Shown here: in pieces, positions 10,040-19,304 of the stretch
Position numbering within the stretch: the first letter of the stretch is position 1
Layout of the letters: the number at the start of each line of letters is the position of its first letter
Made by a program: the position numbers and the translations under genes
The notes under the pieces: model-generated
The model's input: the letters and a program-made list of their open reading frames with translations, nothing else
Told to the model about the DNA's origin: nothing
The model's database searches: none
Assembly: GCA_019136655.1 (NCBI GenBank)
Contig: JAGVTU010000013.1
Coordinates: 80,125 to 144,124, forward strand
DNA: 64,000 bases
Direction: 5' to 3'
Source: Bacteroidota bacterium
Lineage (GTDB): Bacteria > Bacteroidota > Bacteroidia > AKYH767-A > OLB10

Positions 10040-10330
10040 TTAAATGCTTGCGTAAAAATCAATTGTTTCTCCTTTTGCTACAGTTACGTAAGCTTTTTTC
10101 TGTCCGCCCTTTTTACCTTGCAGAATACCTGCTTTGGTAAAACGTGTTTTACTTTTTATAGCGTTATTAACAGTGTTTACACTTACAACATTAACGTTGT
10201 ACATTTTCTCCACTGCCTGTTTTATCTCAATCTTGTTGGCTTTTTTATCAACAATAAATGCATATTGCCCGAGTTTTTCGGACTTCTGCGTCATTTTTTC
10301 GGTGATAACCGGCTTCTTTAAGATGCTCAT
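10040..10330 (-). CDS. rplW: 50S ribosomal protein uL23
   Basis: 96 residues. It sits at the tunnel exit and is the main docking point for trigger factor and SRP. Recognised from [40 protein letters not shown] and the basic loop. Its ATG overlaps the rplD stop (ATGA), so the two are translationally coupled. Confidence 0.97.
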   Translation of the reverse strand: MSILKKPVITEKMTQKSEKLGQYAFIVDKKANKIEIKQAVEKMYNVNVVSVNTVNNAIKSKTRFTKAGILQGKKGGQKKAYVTVAKGETIDFYASI

Positions 10331-10956
10331 TTGTTTAAAATATTTTCAATTACCGGCAAAGCGCCTTCTGTTAATACCAAATTTTGCGCATTAAGAATAT
10401 CGTAAGTGTTTATATCTGAAGCACTTACAACCTTGCTACGCTGTAAATTTCGGGATGACAAAAATAAATTTTTATTTGTTTGTTCAGTCACCAATAAAAC
10501 TTTTTTATCGGTAAGTTCAAGATTCTTCAATAAACTTACCACTTCCTTGGTTTTAGGAGCTGAAAAATTTACATTTTCCAAAATGGTAATGTTATTATCC
10601 TGAGCTTTATAACTAAGTGCCGATACACGAGCCAAACGCTTAACTTTCTTATTCAGCTTGAATGAATAATCGCGAGGCTGAGGACCAAACACGCGGCCAC
10701 CACCAACAAACACAGGTGATTTCATACTTCCCGCACGAGCTCCTCCTGTACCTTTCTGACGCTTAAGTTTTTTGGTAGTACCTGAAACTTCATTACGCTG
10801 TTTTGATTTATGGGTACCCTGACGCTGGTTTGCCTGAATACTTTTTACATCGAGCCAAATCGCATGATCATTAGGTTCTACACCAAAAATTTCTTTATTG
10901 AGTGTAACCTTGCGACCTGCTGACTGACCGTTGATTTGTTTAACTTCTAATTCCAT
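10327..10956 (-). CDS. rplD: 50S ribosomal protein uL4
   Basis: 209 residues. The extended loop that reaches into the exit tunnel is present ([40 protein letters not shown]). In E. coli uL4 also represses the S10 operon by attenuation; I see no clear leader hairpin for this upstream of rpsJ, where only 28 bp separate it from fusA. Confidence 0.98.
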   Translation of the reverse strand: MELEVKQINGQSAGRKVTLNKEIFGVEPNDHAIWLDVKSIQANQRQGTHKSKQRNEVSGTTKKLKRQKGTGGARAGSMKSPVFVGGGRVFGPQPRDYSFKLNKKVKRLARVSALSYKAQDNNITILENVNFSAPKTKEVVSLLKNLELTDKKVLLVTEQTNKNLFLSSRNLQRSKVVSASDINTYDILNAQNLVLTEGALPVIENILNK

Positions 10957-10961
10957 TTCGC

Positions 10962-11579
10962 TTAAAATTCTACTTTAATGTAAGACCCTTTTGCACCTGG
11001 TACTGCGCCTTTTAAGATAAGAAGGTTTTGCTCAGGCATTACTTTTAAAATTTGAAGGTTAACTATTTTAACCTGATCATTTCCCATGTGACCTGTCATG
11101 CGTTTTCCCGGTAATACGCGTGAAGGGAATGAAGATGCTCCCATAGAACCGGTAGCTCTCATTCGATTGTGCTGACCATGAGTAGCTCCTCCAACACCGG
11201 CAAAATTATGACGCTTCACAACTCCCTGGAAACCTTTTCCTTTGGAAGTGCCAACCACGTCACAAAATTCGCCTTCGGGGCAAATATCAACCTTAACCAC
11301 ATCACCCGGCTTTACTTCAGTGGTGAAATTTCTGAATTCCACAACCTTACGTTTGAATGGGCTGTTAACTTTGGCAAAGTGACCCTGCATTGCTTTAGTT
11401 GTATGCTTTTCTTTTTTGTCGTCAAAAGCCAATTGAACAGCATCATATCCATCTGTTTCAACTGATTTGACCTGGGTAACCACACAGGGGCCGGCTTCAA
11501 TTACTGTGCAGGCAATGTTTTTGCCTTCAGCATTGAACATGCTGGTCATACCTATTTTCTTTCCAATTATTCCGGACAT
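10962..11579 (-). CDS. rplC: 50S ribosomal protein uL3
   Basis: 205 residues. It begins [20 protein letters not shown] and contains the tunnel-side segment [19 protein letters not shown]. uL3 initiates 50S assembly and its loop reaches the peptidyl transferase centre. The Gln of the [14 protein letters not shown] loop, methylated in some bacteria, is present. Confidence 0.98.
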   Translation of the reverse strand: MSGIIGKKIGMTSMFNAEGKNIACTVIEAGPCVVTQVKSVETDGYDAVQLAFDDKKEKHTTKAMQGHFAKVNSPFKRKVVEFRNFTTEVKPGDVVKVDICPEGEFCDVVGTSKGKGFQGVVKRHNFAGVGGATHGQHNRMRATGSMGASSFPSRVLPGKRMTGHMGNDQVKIVNLQILKVMPEQNLLILKGAVPGAKGSYIKVEF

Positions 11580-11604
11580 TTTCTTCTAAACTTTATACGT
11601 TTAA

Positions 11605-11910
11605 CTATACTTTTATTTCAACCTCTACTCCACTGGGCAGCTCAAGTTTCATAAGAGCATCCACTGTTTTTGAAGTAGAACTATATATATCCAACAATCT
11701 TTTATAGGAGCAAAGCTGGAATTGCTCACGTGCTTTTTTGTTTACGTGTGGTGAACGCAGTACCGTATAAATCTTCTTCTCTGTAGGAAGAGGAATAGGT
11801 CCGCTGATAACCGCTCCTGTAACTTTTACAGTTTTTACGATTTTCTCCGCTGATTTGTCAACCAGGTTAAAATCATAAGATTTGAGCTTTATTCTGATGC
11901 GCTGATTCAT
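11605..11910 (-). CDS. rpsJ: 30S ribosomal protein uS10
   Basis: 101 residues. uS10 works in the 30S head and, as NusE, in transcription antitermination with NusB. Recognised from [40 protein letters not shown] and [14 protein letters not shown]. It directly follows fusA (28 bp), with no tuf gene between, as is usual in Bacteroidota. Confidence 0.98.
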   Translation of the reverse strand: MNQRIRIKLKSYDFNLVDKSAEKIVKTVKVTGAVISGPIPLPTEKKIYTVLRSPHVNKKAREQFQLCSYKRLLDIYSSTSKTVDALMKLELPSGVEVEIKV

Positions 11911-11938
11911 CTGTGTTATCTTATTATTATTTTTCTAA

Positions 11939-14062
11939 TTATGCTTTTTCTAACTTACCTTTTACTTTGGCAATTACCTCTTCGGCAATTGCTTTAGGGC
12001 ATTCTGTATAATGTGAGAACTCCATGCTTGATGACGCTCTTCCTGAAGTAATGGTACGCAGGGTAGTTACATATCCAAACATTTCAGATAATGGAACTTT
12101 AGCTTTAATTACCTGAGCTCCTGCACGGGTATCCATACCTTCCATCTGGCCTCTTCTGCGGTTCAAATCACCCATCACATCACCCATATATTCATCAGGA
12201 GTAACTACTTCCACTTTCATGATAGGCTCAAGCAAAATTGGTTTTGCTTTGGCACAAGCCTCTCTGTAAGCAAGCTTAGCTGCAATCTCAAACGATAATG
12301 CATCAGAGTCAACAGCGTGGAATGAACCATCTGTAAGTGTTACCTTAAGACTATCTAAAGGATAACCAGCCAAAACACCGTTTACCATAGCGGCTTTAAA
12401 GCCTTTTTCAACTGAAGGAATAAATTCCTTTGGAATGTTACCTCCTGTAATCTGATTTACAAACTGAAGATTGGTTTTATTGGCAACAGTATCAAAATCG
12501 CTGTCAATTGGGCTTAATGTAAACTGAATATCGGCAAACTTACCACGACCACCGGTTTGTTTCTTATAAACCTCACGATGTTGAACAGTTCCTGTAATTG
12601 CTTCTTTATATGATACTTCAGGAGCACCCTGATTACACTCTACTTTGAACTCACGCTTCAGACGGTCAACAATGATTTCGAGGTGCAACTCACCCATACC
12701 ACTGATAACGGTTTGTCCTGTTTCTTCATCAGTCTTAACACGGAAAGTTGGATCTTCTTCAGCTAATTTGCCGAGAGCAACACCTAATTTCTCCATATCG
12801 GCCTGAGTTTTCGGCTCTACTGCCAAACCAATAACCGGCTCAGGAAACTGCATTGCCTCCATTACTATTGGTGCATTTTCAGCACACAGCGTATCACCGG
12901 TTTTAATATCTTTAAATCCTACAGCTGCGCCAATATCACCTGCTTCAATAAAAGGAATTTGATTTTGTTTATTGGCATGCATCTGGAAAATGCGAGAGAT
13001 ACGCTCCTTATTACCTGAACGTGTATTGAGAACATAAGAACCTGATTCCAAACGACCTGAATAAGCACGGAAATATGCCAAACGACCTACAAAAGGATCG
13101 GTAGCAATTTTAAATGCCAAAGCTGTGAACGGCTCTTTTACATCAGGCTTACGTGATACCTCTTCACCTGTTTCAGGATTAGTACCTGTAATATTGTCTT
13201 TATCAAGCGGACTTGGCAATAATTCCATTACCAGGTCGAGCATGGTTTGAACTCCTTTATTCTTGAATGAAGAGCCGCAAACCATAGGCACTACTTTTCC
13301 TGCAATACAAGATTTGCGCAAAGCATCTAATATTTCACGCTCGGTAATTGAGTTTGGATCTTCAAAATATTTCTCCATCAATGAATCATCGAACTCAGCA
13401 ATTGCTTCCAGCATTTTTTCGCGTAAGGCTTTTGCTTCATCCATTAATTCGGCTGGAATAGGAACTTCGGTAAATGTCATTCCCTGATCGTGTTCATTCC
13501 AAACAATACCACGGAAGTTAATTAAATCCACAACCCCTTTAAATGAATCTTCCGATCCAATAGGTAATTGTAAAGGAACTGCATTACCACCAAGCATTTC
13601 GCGAACCTGCTTCACAACATTGAGGAAGTCAGCACCGGCACGGTCCATTTTGTTGACAAAACACAGACGGGTCACATTATAGTTATTCGCTAAGCGCCAG
13701 TTAGTTTCTGACTGAGGTTCAACACCATCCACTGCAGAAAAAAGGAAAACCAAACCATCCAAAATACGGAGTGAACGATTTACTTCTACAGTAAAATCAA
13801 CGTGACCGGGAGTGTCAATAATGTTTACTTTATACTTATTTCCGCGGTAGTTCCAGAAACAGGTAGTGGCAGCTGAAGTAATTGTAATACCTCTTTCCTG
13901 CTCCTGAGCCATCCAGTCCATAGTAGCAGCACCGTCATGTACTTCACCTAATTTGTGGTTAACACCGGTATAAAAAAGGATACGCTCAGTGGTAGTAGTT
14001 TTACCTGCATCAATGTGAGCAGCAATACCTATATTTCTTGTAAATCTTAAATCCTGTGACAT
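11939..14062 (-). CDS. fusA: Elongation factor G
   Basis: 707 residues. It is the translocation GTPase, with G1 [14 protein letters not shown]2 [14 protein letters not shown]3 DTPGHVDF and G4 [10 protein letters not shown], followed by domains II-V ending in the conserved [20 protein letters not shown] region. The length matches standard bacterial EF-G. It lies between rpsG and rpsJ, so the str and S10 segments are fused. Confidence 0.98.
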   Translation of the reverse strand: MSQDLRFTRNIGIAAHIDAGKTTTTERILFYTGVNHKLGEVHDGAATMDWMAQEQERGITITSAATTCFWNYRGNKYKVNIIDTPGHVDFTVEVNRSLRILDGLVFLFSAVDGVEPQSETNWRLANNYNVTRLCFVNKMDRAGADFLNVVKQVREMLGGNAVPLQLPIGSEDSFKGVVDLINFRGIVWNEHDQGMTFTEVPIPAELMDEAKALREKMLEAIAEFDDSLMEKYFEDPNSITEREILDALRKSCIAGKVVPMVCGSSFKNKGVQTMLDLVMELLPSPLDKDNITGTNPETGEEVSRKPDVKEPFTALAFKIATDPFVGRLAYFRAYSGRLESGSYVLNTRSGNKERISRIFQMHANKQNQIPFIEAGDIGAAVGFKDIKTGDTLCAENAPIVMEAMQFPEPVIGLAVEPKTQADMEKLGVALGKLAEEDPTFRVKTDEETGQTVISGMGELHLEIIVDRLKREFKVECNQGAPEVSYKEAITGTVQHREVYKKQTGGRGKFADIQFTLSPIDSDFDTVANKTNLQFVNQITGGNIPKEFIPSVEKGFKAAMVNGVLAGYPLDSLKVTLTDGSFHAVDSDALSFEIAAKLAYREACAKAKPILLEPIMKVEVVTPDEYMGDVMGDLNRRRGQMEGMDTRAGAQVIKAKVPLSEMFGYVTTLRTITSGRASSSMEFSHYTECPKAIAEEVIAKVKGKLEKA

Positions 14063-14077
14063 TGTATCCTTGTTCTG

Positions 14078-14545
14078 TTAAACTTTAAAGTGTGAGAATG
14101 CTTTGTTGGCTTCAGCCATACGGTGGGTGTCGTCTTTTTTCTTAACGGCAGCACCTTCACCTTTGGCAGCAGCAATAATTTCGCCTGCCAAACGGTCAGA
14201 CATTGATTTTTCGTTGCGAGAACGGGCATAACCTACCAGCCATTTGATTCCAAGTGCTGTTCTGCGCTCAGGACGAACTTCAGATGGAATCTGAAAAGTA
14301 GCACCACCCACTCTGCGGCTTCGCACTTCTACAAGAGGCATTACATTTGTAAGTGCCTTCTTCCACTGATCCAATCCGTTCTCCTGTGTCTTTTCAGTAA
14401 CTTTATCTAAAGCATCATAAAAAATCTGGTATGCAGTACCCTTTTTACCGGACTCCATCATCCCATTTACAAAACGGGTAACCAGTTGGTCGTTATAACG
14501 TGGGTCAGGTAACAAAATCCTCTTCTTGGGTTTCGACTTTCTCAT
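14078..14545 (-). CDS. rpsG: 30S ribosomal protein uS7
   Basis: 155 residues. It starts MRKSKPKKRILLPDPRYNDQ and contains VEVRSRRVGGATFQIPSEVR. uS7 initiates assembly of the 30S head and lines the E site. It is 31 bp after rpsL and 15 bp before fusA. Confidence 0.98.
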   Translation of the reverse strand: MRKSKPKKRILLPDPRYNDQLVTRFVNGMMESGKKGTAYQIFYDALDKVTEKTQENGLDQWKKALTNVMPLVEVRSRRVGGATFQIPSEVRPERRTALGIKWLVGYARSRNEKSMSDRLAGEIIAAAKGEGAAVKKKDDTHRMAEANKAFSHFKV

Positions 14546-14576
14546 TTGTGAGTATAATTAAATTGAAACGTTCTGA

Positions 14577-14969
14577 TTATTTTTTAGCAGCAGGAGCGCC
14601 TTTAGGTTTCTTAGTTCCGTATTTACTTCTGCGCTGATTACGGCCTTCAACTCCTGAAGTATCCAGAGCACCACGTACAATGTGATAACGCACTCCCGGA
14701 AGGTCTTTTACACGACCTCCGCGAATGAGTACAATAGAGTGCTCCTGAAGGTTGTGACCTTCTCCGGGAATATATGCTGTAACTTCAAATTTATTGGTAA
14801 GGCGAACACGAGCAACTTTGCGAAGTGCTGAGTTTGGCTTCTTAGGAGTAGTCGTATAAACACGAGTACATACTCCTCTGCGCTGTGGGCAGGATGTTAA
14901 GGCCGGGGACTTGCTTTTGTCCTCTATTTTAGAGCGGCCTATACGTATTAATTGTTGAATTGTAGGCAT
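14577..14969 (-). CDS. rpsL: 30S ribosomal protein uS12
   Basis: 130 residues. It is the decoding-centre protein and the first gene of the minus-strand supercluster. The streptomycin-related lysines are wild type: [11 protein letters not shown] (K43-type position) and [11 protein letters not shown] (K88-type position), so no classical resistance substitution is seen. The C-terminal tail is Ala/Lys-rich. Its leader is short, about 38 nt from the predicted transcription start. Confidence 0.98.
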   Translation of the reverse strand: MPTIQQLIRIGRSKIEDKSKSPALTSCPQRRGVCTRVYTTTPKKPNSALRKVARVRLTNKFEVTAYIPGEGHNLQEHSIVLIRGGRVKDLPGVRYHIVRGALDTSGVEGRNQRRSKYGTKKPKGAPAAKK

Positions 14970-14995
14970 CTTAATTATCCAATATGTTTAAGAAC

Positions 14996-15009
14996 CCCAA
15001 AAATTTGGG
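14996..15009. promoter_or_regulatory. Perfect dyad at the predicted rpsL transcription start
   Basis: CCCAAA, two A, TTTGGG. It is placed directly at the predicted +1 of the ribosomal cluster. It could be an operator or a short 5' hairpin. Only position and symmetry support a role. Confidence 0.4.
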
Positions 15010-15013
15010 ACTG

Positions 15014-15043
15014 CAAATGTAGTTATTGTTTTTGATTTACAAA
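15014..15043 (-). promoter_or_regulatory. Promoter of the rpsL supercluster (Bacteroidota sigma-A type)
   Basis: On the minus strand a -7 element TACATTTG (15021-15014) lies 18 bp after a -33 TTTG (15043-15040). This fits the Bacteroidota consensus TTTG / TAnnTTTG. Transcription would begin near 15007, giving an rpsL leader of about 38 nt. The perfect dyad CCCAAA-AA-TTTGGG (14996-15009) covers the predicted start. Confidence 0.75.
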
Positions 15044-15283
15044 CTTTTATTTGAAAGTTTTTTAAAAATCTATGATTAATTGTAAGCTATTGCTTATGAG
15101 AAGTTTACAAGCGAAATTGTGAACAATGATGTTGAAAAGAGGTTAATCACAATTTTATTTTCCGACAAACCGGTTTCAAAAATGAAAATCATTGTTGCAA
15201 AAATTCTTAAAAAATCAACTGTTTTTATACTGCTTCTTTTCTTTTTTCTAAAATATGTAGCTTCGGACTCAAAAAATTCATTC

Positions 15284-17764
15284 ATGGCGAAGTATTTCTT
15301 CTGTTTTTTATTCTGTTTTCAAAGTGTTTTAGGTCAAAATACCTCCTTTAACCCTATGGACATTAAACTGTCGCTGCAGCGGTTTAATACCGTTGGTACG
15401 GTTTTATATATAGCAGCCCATCCTGATGATGAAAATACACGTTTGATATCCTATTTGGTTCGCGAGCAACATCTTCGTACCTGTTATCTGAGCCTGAACC
15501 GCGGAGAAGGTGGGCAAAACCTTATTGGCAAGGAGCAGGGTGCTGATTTAGGCATCATACGTACCAACGAGTTGTTGCAGGCACGAGCTATTGACGGTGC
15601 TGAACAATATTTTACACGTGTAATTGATTTTGGCTACAGCAAATCACCCGAAGAAACCTTTCAGTTTTGGAATCATGACAGTGTGCTTGCCGATGTGGTT
15701 TACTTAATCAGAAAGCTTAAACCTGATGTAATCATTACACGCTTCCCTGCAACTGGTGAAGGAGGACACGGGCATCACACAGCAAGTGCAATACTTGCCG
15801 GGGAAGCATTTAAAATAACAAACTCTACAAACGATTTTCCGGGGCAATTGAAAAGTGTGAAACCCTGGCAGCCAAAAACTCTTTATTGGAATACTTTCAA
15901 CTTCGGGAGTACAAACACGCAGCGCGATGATCAGCTGAAAACGGATGTTGGTCTATTTAATTCACTTATAGGTGAAAGTTATAATGAAATTGCAGCCAAA
16001 AGCAGAAGTCAACATAAAAGTCAGGGATTTGGTGTTTCCACAGCCCGGGGCAACTCTGTCGAATACCTGAAAAACATAGATGGTGATACACTGTGTTCTG
16101 TACTGTTTTGTAATAACAACTTTGGTTGGGACAGAATAAATGGATCAGAAAAAATAAAGGCATTAAGTGAAAAAGCTTTAAAAGAATTTGACTATAGCCA
16201 TCCCGAAAAATTATTACCTGTTTTGTTTAACCTTTATGATGAAGTTTCAAAACTGAAGGATGACTATTGGCGTGAGTATAAAACCAAGGAGTTAAAACAG
16301 CTTATTCTGGCATGTTCAGGTATTTGGTTTGAAGGAATTGCCAATAATTATTTTGTAACACCAGGTGACAGCCTCAATCTGAAACTGAATATTATTAACT
16401 ACAGAAATGCAGATGTGCATTTGACGAAAATTAAATTCGATACATTCAGTTCAAAAACGGAAGACATAACACTAAATGAAAATAAATTAATATCAACTGA
16501 TAATACGTTTCAGATACCAGTCAACTTCCCCTATTCTTTTCCATATTGGTTAAAAGAAAAACCGGATGCTGGAAGATATCAGATATCAGACCCTTCATTG
16601 ATAGGCAATCCGATAAATAAAGCGGCATTTTCAATTGGGTTTAATCTGAAGATTAATGGCAAAGAGTTTGAATTTGCAGCTCCTGTAAGATTCAAATGGA
16701 CAGACCCTACTGAAGGTGAGAAGTACAGACCTGTGGAAGTAACACCACCTGCTTCAGTAAATTTTAACGAAAATGTTTGTATGATGATGAATGGAAAAGA
16801 GCAAACTATTAAACTCACTGTAAGAAGTTTGAAGTCTGATTTAACCGGAAAAATAAAATTGGAAGTACCTGCAGGCTACAAAGTAGAACCTTCTGAGTTT
16901 TCGATAAACAAACTTTCCAGAAATGAAAGAACCACTTTGACTGCAACTGTTAGGCTTTCCAATAGTGCTGATGAAATGCCTGCACCGGGATTACTTAAAG
17001 CCAGTTTTGATGCTGCTTCAACAAAAGCATATTCATTGAATGAATTGAATTATCAGCACATCCCTTATCAGTTGATTTTTCAAGAGGCAGAATTAAAGTT
17101 GGTACCAGTTGAGTTAATGATTACCAATAAAAAAATTGGCTATATTGAAGGTGCAGGAGATGACGTAATGGCAAGCCTTCAGCAAATGGGGTATCAGGTA
17201 ACTTTACTTAAGGAAGAAAACATAAAAAACGATGATCTTTCAAAATTTGATGTGATTGTTACAGGAGTGAGAGCATATAACACCAACGAATGGCTGAACG
17301 GTTACAGGCAGAAACTGATGGATTATGTTAACGGTGGTGGTAATTACGTAGTTCAGTATAATACCAACAACAATCTTGGAAAACTTGGTGATAACATTGG
17401 GCCGTATCCGTTTAAAATTTCGAGAAACAGAGTTACTGATGAACATGCTACCATGACGATGGATTTGCCCGAACATCCTTTGCTTAACTATCCTAATAAA
17501 ATTACTTCTGCTGATTTTGACAACTGGATTCAGGAACGTGGAATTTATTTTGCAACAGATATTGACAAAGCTTATTCTATGCCACTAAGTTGTCATGACA
17601 AGGGAGAGAAACCACTTAACGGAAGTCTTATAACAGCAGCTTACGGCAAAGGCAATTTTACTTATACAGGACTGGTATTTTTCAGGGAATTGCCTGCAGG
17701 AGTAGCCGGAGCTTATCGTTTGTTTGCAAATATCATTGAGCAGAAAAAACATGAAACAAAATAA
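15284..17764 (+). CDS. Secreted PIG-L/LmbE family deacetylase with C-terminal GATase-like domain
   Basis: 826 residues from ATG 15284, chosen because it gives a signal peptide (MAKYFFCFLFCFQSVLGQN); the frame is open to 15119. PIG-L proteins are metal-dependent N-acetylglucosaminyl deacetylases. The metal motif AHPDDE is at residues 45-50 and the second part is FPATGEGGHGHHTASA. The middle part looks like beta-sandwich sequence. The last ~180 residues (KKIGYIEGAGDD, FDVIVTGVRAYNTNEWL, YVNGGGNYVVQYNTN) resemble a ThuA/glutamine-amidotransferase-like fold. Substrate unknown; probably periplasmic or exported glycan processing. It converges on the LOG gene with a 5-bp gap. Confidence 0.82.
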   Translation: MAKYFFCFLFCFQSVLGQNTSFNPMDIKLSLQRFNTVGTVLYIAAHPDDENTRLISYLVREQHLRTCYLSLNRGEGGQNLIGKEQGADLGIIRTNELLQARAIDGAEQYFTRVIDFGYSKSPEETFQFWNHDSVLADVVYLIRKLKPDVIITRFPATGEGGHGHHTASAILAGEAFKITNSTNDFPGQLKSVKPWQPKTLYWNTFNFGSTNTQRDDQLKTDVGLFNSLIGESYNEIAAKSRSQHKSQGFGVSTARGNSVEYLKNIDGDTLCSVLFCNNNFGWDRINGSEKIKALSEKALKEFDYSHPEKLLPVLFNLYDEVSKLKDDYWREYKTKELKQLILACSGIWFEGIANNYFVTPGDSLNLKLNIINYRNADVHLTKIKFDTFSSKTEDITLNENKLISTDNTFQIPVNFPYSFPYWLKEKPDAGRYQISDPSLIGNPINKAAFSIGFNLKINGKEFEFAAPVRFKWTDPTEGEKYRPVEVTPPASVNFNENVCMMMNGKEQTIKLTVRSLKSDLTGKIKLEVPAGYKVEPSEFSINKLSRNERTTLTATVRLSNSADEMPAPGLLKASFDAASTKAYSLNELNYQHIPYQLIFQEAELKLVPVELMITNKKIGYIEGAGDDVMASLQQMGYQVTLLKEENIKNDDLSKFDVIVTGVRAYNTNEWLNGYRQKLMDYVNGGGNYVVQYNTNNNLGKLGDNIGPYPFKISRNRVTDEHATMTMDLPEHPLLNYPNKITSADFDNWIQERGIYFATDIDKAYSMPLSCHDKGEKPLNGSLITAAYGKGNFTYTGLVFFRELPAGVAGAYRLFANIIEQKKHETK

Positions 17765-17769
17765 ATGAT

Positions 17770-18516
17770 TTATTCTTTCTCGAAAAACCATCTTGATCGT
17801 TTTATCTGTAGCTGTTTGGCGAGTTTAAATCTCTTGATGGCCTTTACTTGAATAAATTCTGTCATCTCAGTAATGCTGTCAGTTACCAATAATGTATCAA
17901 ATTCTGTTCGTGAGGCAGTCTTCTCTCTGTCGAAAGTATCGAGTAAATCCAGCACAGGATTCCAGAATTCTTTTCCCATAAGTATCACCGGGAAATCGCT
18001 TACTTTTTTTGTCTGAATAAGAGTTAGTGCTTCAAACATTTCATCGGCTGTGCCTACTCCACCGGGCAAAACAACAAATGCAAAAGAGTATTTAAACATC
18101 AATACTTTTCTTACAAAGAAGTGATTAAACTCTACTACTTTATCCAGATAGGGATTGGCAGTTTGTTCTTTTGGCAAAACAATATTACATCCTACAGATA
18201 ATCCTCCTGCTTCTTTGGCTCCACGGTTTGCAGCTTCCATGATACCCGGGCCACCACCCGTCATCACTCCAAAACCAAGTTTGCTCAGTGCAGAGCCTGC
18301 TTCCATTCCTAATTTGTAATAAGGATGCTCCTGACCAAAGCGTGCCGACCCAAAAACGGTTACACATGGTCCCACAAAATGAAGTGTACGGAATCCTTTA
18401 ATAAACTCACGCATTACTTTCAAGGTAAATAAAAACTCCTGTAAACGTGATTGCTTTTCCTGAAGGAACTTTTCTTCTGAATGATTTTGCATACTCTTAA
18501 AACTAACAAATGTCAA
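17770..18516 (-). CDS. LOG family protein (TIGR00730-type Rossmann fold)
   Basis: 248 residues. The LOG family includes cytokinin riboside 5'-monophosphate phosphoribohydrolases and nucleotide 5'-monophosphate nucleosidases. The signature TGGGPGIMEAA (residues 86-96) and PGGVGTADE (151-159, the PGGxGTxxE motif) are complete. About 40 extra N-terminal residues before the Rossmann core are typical of the longer bacterial subgroup; M9 is an alternative start. The exact substrate cannot be told from sequence. Confidence 0.85.
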   Translation of the reverse strand: MTFVSFKSMQNHSEEKFLQEKQSRLQEFLFTLKVMREFIKGFRTLHFVGPCVTVFGSARFGQEHPYYKLGMEAGSALSKLGFGVMTGGGPGIMEAANRGAKEAGGLSVGCNIVLPKEQTANPYLDKVVEFNHFFVRKVLMFKYSFAFVVLPGGVGTADEMFEALTLIQTKKVSDFPVILMGKEFWNPVLDLLDTFDREKTASRTEFDTLLVTDSITEMTEFIQVKAIKRFKLAKQLQIKRSRWFFEKE

Positions 18517-18618
18517 ATGTAAAAGATTAACTTAACTCAATATAAATCCATATTCAATTCAGAAGAAGAAGAATAATATAATCATCATAAATATAATATA
18601 CCTCAAAAAAATTAAACC

Positions 18619-18626
18619 TAATTTTG
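18619..18626 (+). promoter_or_regulatory. Candidate -7 promoter element of the small outer-membrane protein gene
   Basis: TAATTTTG matches TAnnTTTG, 27 bp before the ATG at 18654, giving a leader of about 20 nt. No clear -33 TTTG is seen at the expected distance, so this is a half-match. Confidence 0.45.
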
Positions 18627-18653
18627 TACTTCAAACTCAAAAAAATAAAACAA

Positions 18654-19271
18654 ATGAAAAAAGTTCTCATAACGCTTGTTGCAATTATGACAATTGCAAC
18701 ATCAGCAATCGCTCAAAAAGGAAACGTAATGATCAATGGTAATCTTGGTTATTTTGCCGGGAGTGAAAAATCAGGAAGCAATACTGACAAACACAGTGAA
18801 TTCCGTTTTATCCCAGGTGCAGGATATTTTTTAAGCGATAATTTTATGGTTGGTTTAAGTATAGGTTATTATTCTGATGTTGACGACCCCGATGGAAAAC
18901 TGAAAACAAAAACAAATGGTTTTATGATTGGTCCATTTGCTCGTTACTACAAATCTTTAGGAGATATTTTCTCTTTATATGGCCAGTTTGACTTTTTATA
19001 TAGTAGCGGTAAAACTGAATACATCAACTATTTTGGATTTAGTGATGAGCAGAAAATAAATGGATGTTCCATTTCAGTATCACCTCACATAAGTGCTAAT
19101 GTAGGTAAAGGATTTGCCATAAATTTTGGATTTGGCTCATTAGGATATAACAGTAACACAACTAAACCTGATAATGGTGACAAAATAAAAGACAATACAT
19201 TTGGTCTGGACTTAAACGGAAGTACTTTGGACTGGGGAATTTCCTACACTTTCAGTTGTGCAAACAAATGA
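18654..19271 (+). CDS. Small outer-membrane beta-barrel protein
   Basis: 205 residues from ATG 18654 (preferred because it starts with signal peptide MKKVLITLVAIMTIATSAIA). The mature part has alternating aromatic and hydrophobic strands with Gly turns (GAGYFLSDNFMVGLSIGYYS, FMIGPFARYYKSLGDIFSLY) and ends in WGISYTFSC, as in porin-like outer-membrane barrels of Bacteroidota. The likely topology is eight strands. Function is unknown; monocistronic. Confidence 0.75.
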   Translation: MKKVLITLVAIMTIATSAIAQKGNVMINGNLGYFAGSEKSGSNTDKHSEFRFIPGAGYFLSDNFMVGLSIGYYSDVDDPDGKLKTKTNGFMIGPFARYYKSLGDIFSLYGQFDFLYSSGKTEYINYFGFSDEQKINGCSISVSPHISANVGKGFAINFGFGSLGYNSNTTKPDNGDKIKDNTFGLDLNGSTLDWGISYTFSCANK

Positions 19272-19280
19272 TTCTCCGTT

Positions 19281-19300
19281 ACAGATAAAAAAATCTGTTT
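19281..19300. terminator. Weak bidirectional hairpin between convergent genes
   Basis: ACAGAT, six A, ATCTGT followed by TTTC, between the outer-membrane protein gene and the convergent TonB-dependent receptor. The stem is only 6 bp, so termination would be weak. Confidence 0.3.
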
Positions 19301-19304
19301 CTCT

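Larger units (their letters stand above)
14970..15283. other. Divergent intergenic region between rpsL and the PIG-L gene
   Basis: 314 bp, AT-rich. It holds the rpsL promoter (15014-15043, minus strand) and a perfect inverted repeat at 14996-15009. The plus-strand frame of the PIG-L gene stays open back to 15119, but that extension is Lys/Phe-rich, lies before a good signal peptide and is probably not translated. I see no convincing plus-strand promoter. Confidence 0.6.

Noticed and set aside
11911..11938. Missing tuf gene between fusA and rpsJ, seen as a possible deletion
   Set aside because: In Bacteroidota tuf normally lies with secE-nusG-rplK, so its absence here is the usual order. The same holds for adk after secY.
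14577..14969. Possible streptomycin-resistance change in rpsL
   Set aside because: Both critical Lys positions (TPKKPNS and RVKDLPG) are wild type.
15119..15283. Upstream extension of the PIG-L protein from the ATG at 15119
   Set aside because: It would place a Lys/Phe-rich stretch before a clear signal peptide that starts at 15284.
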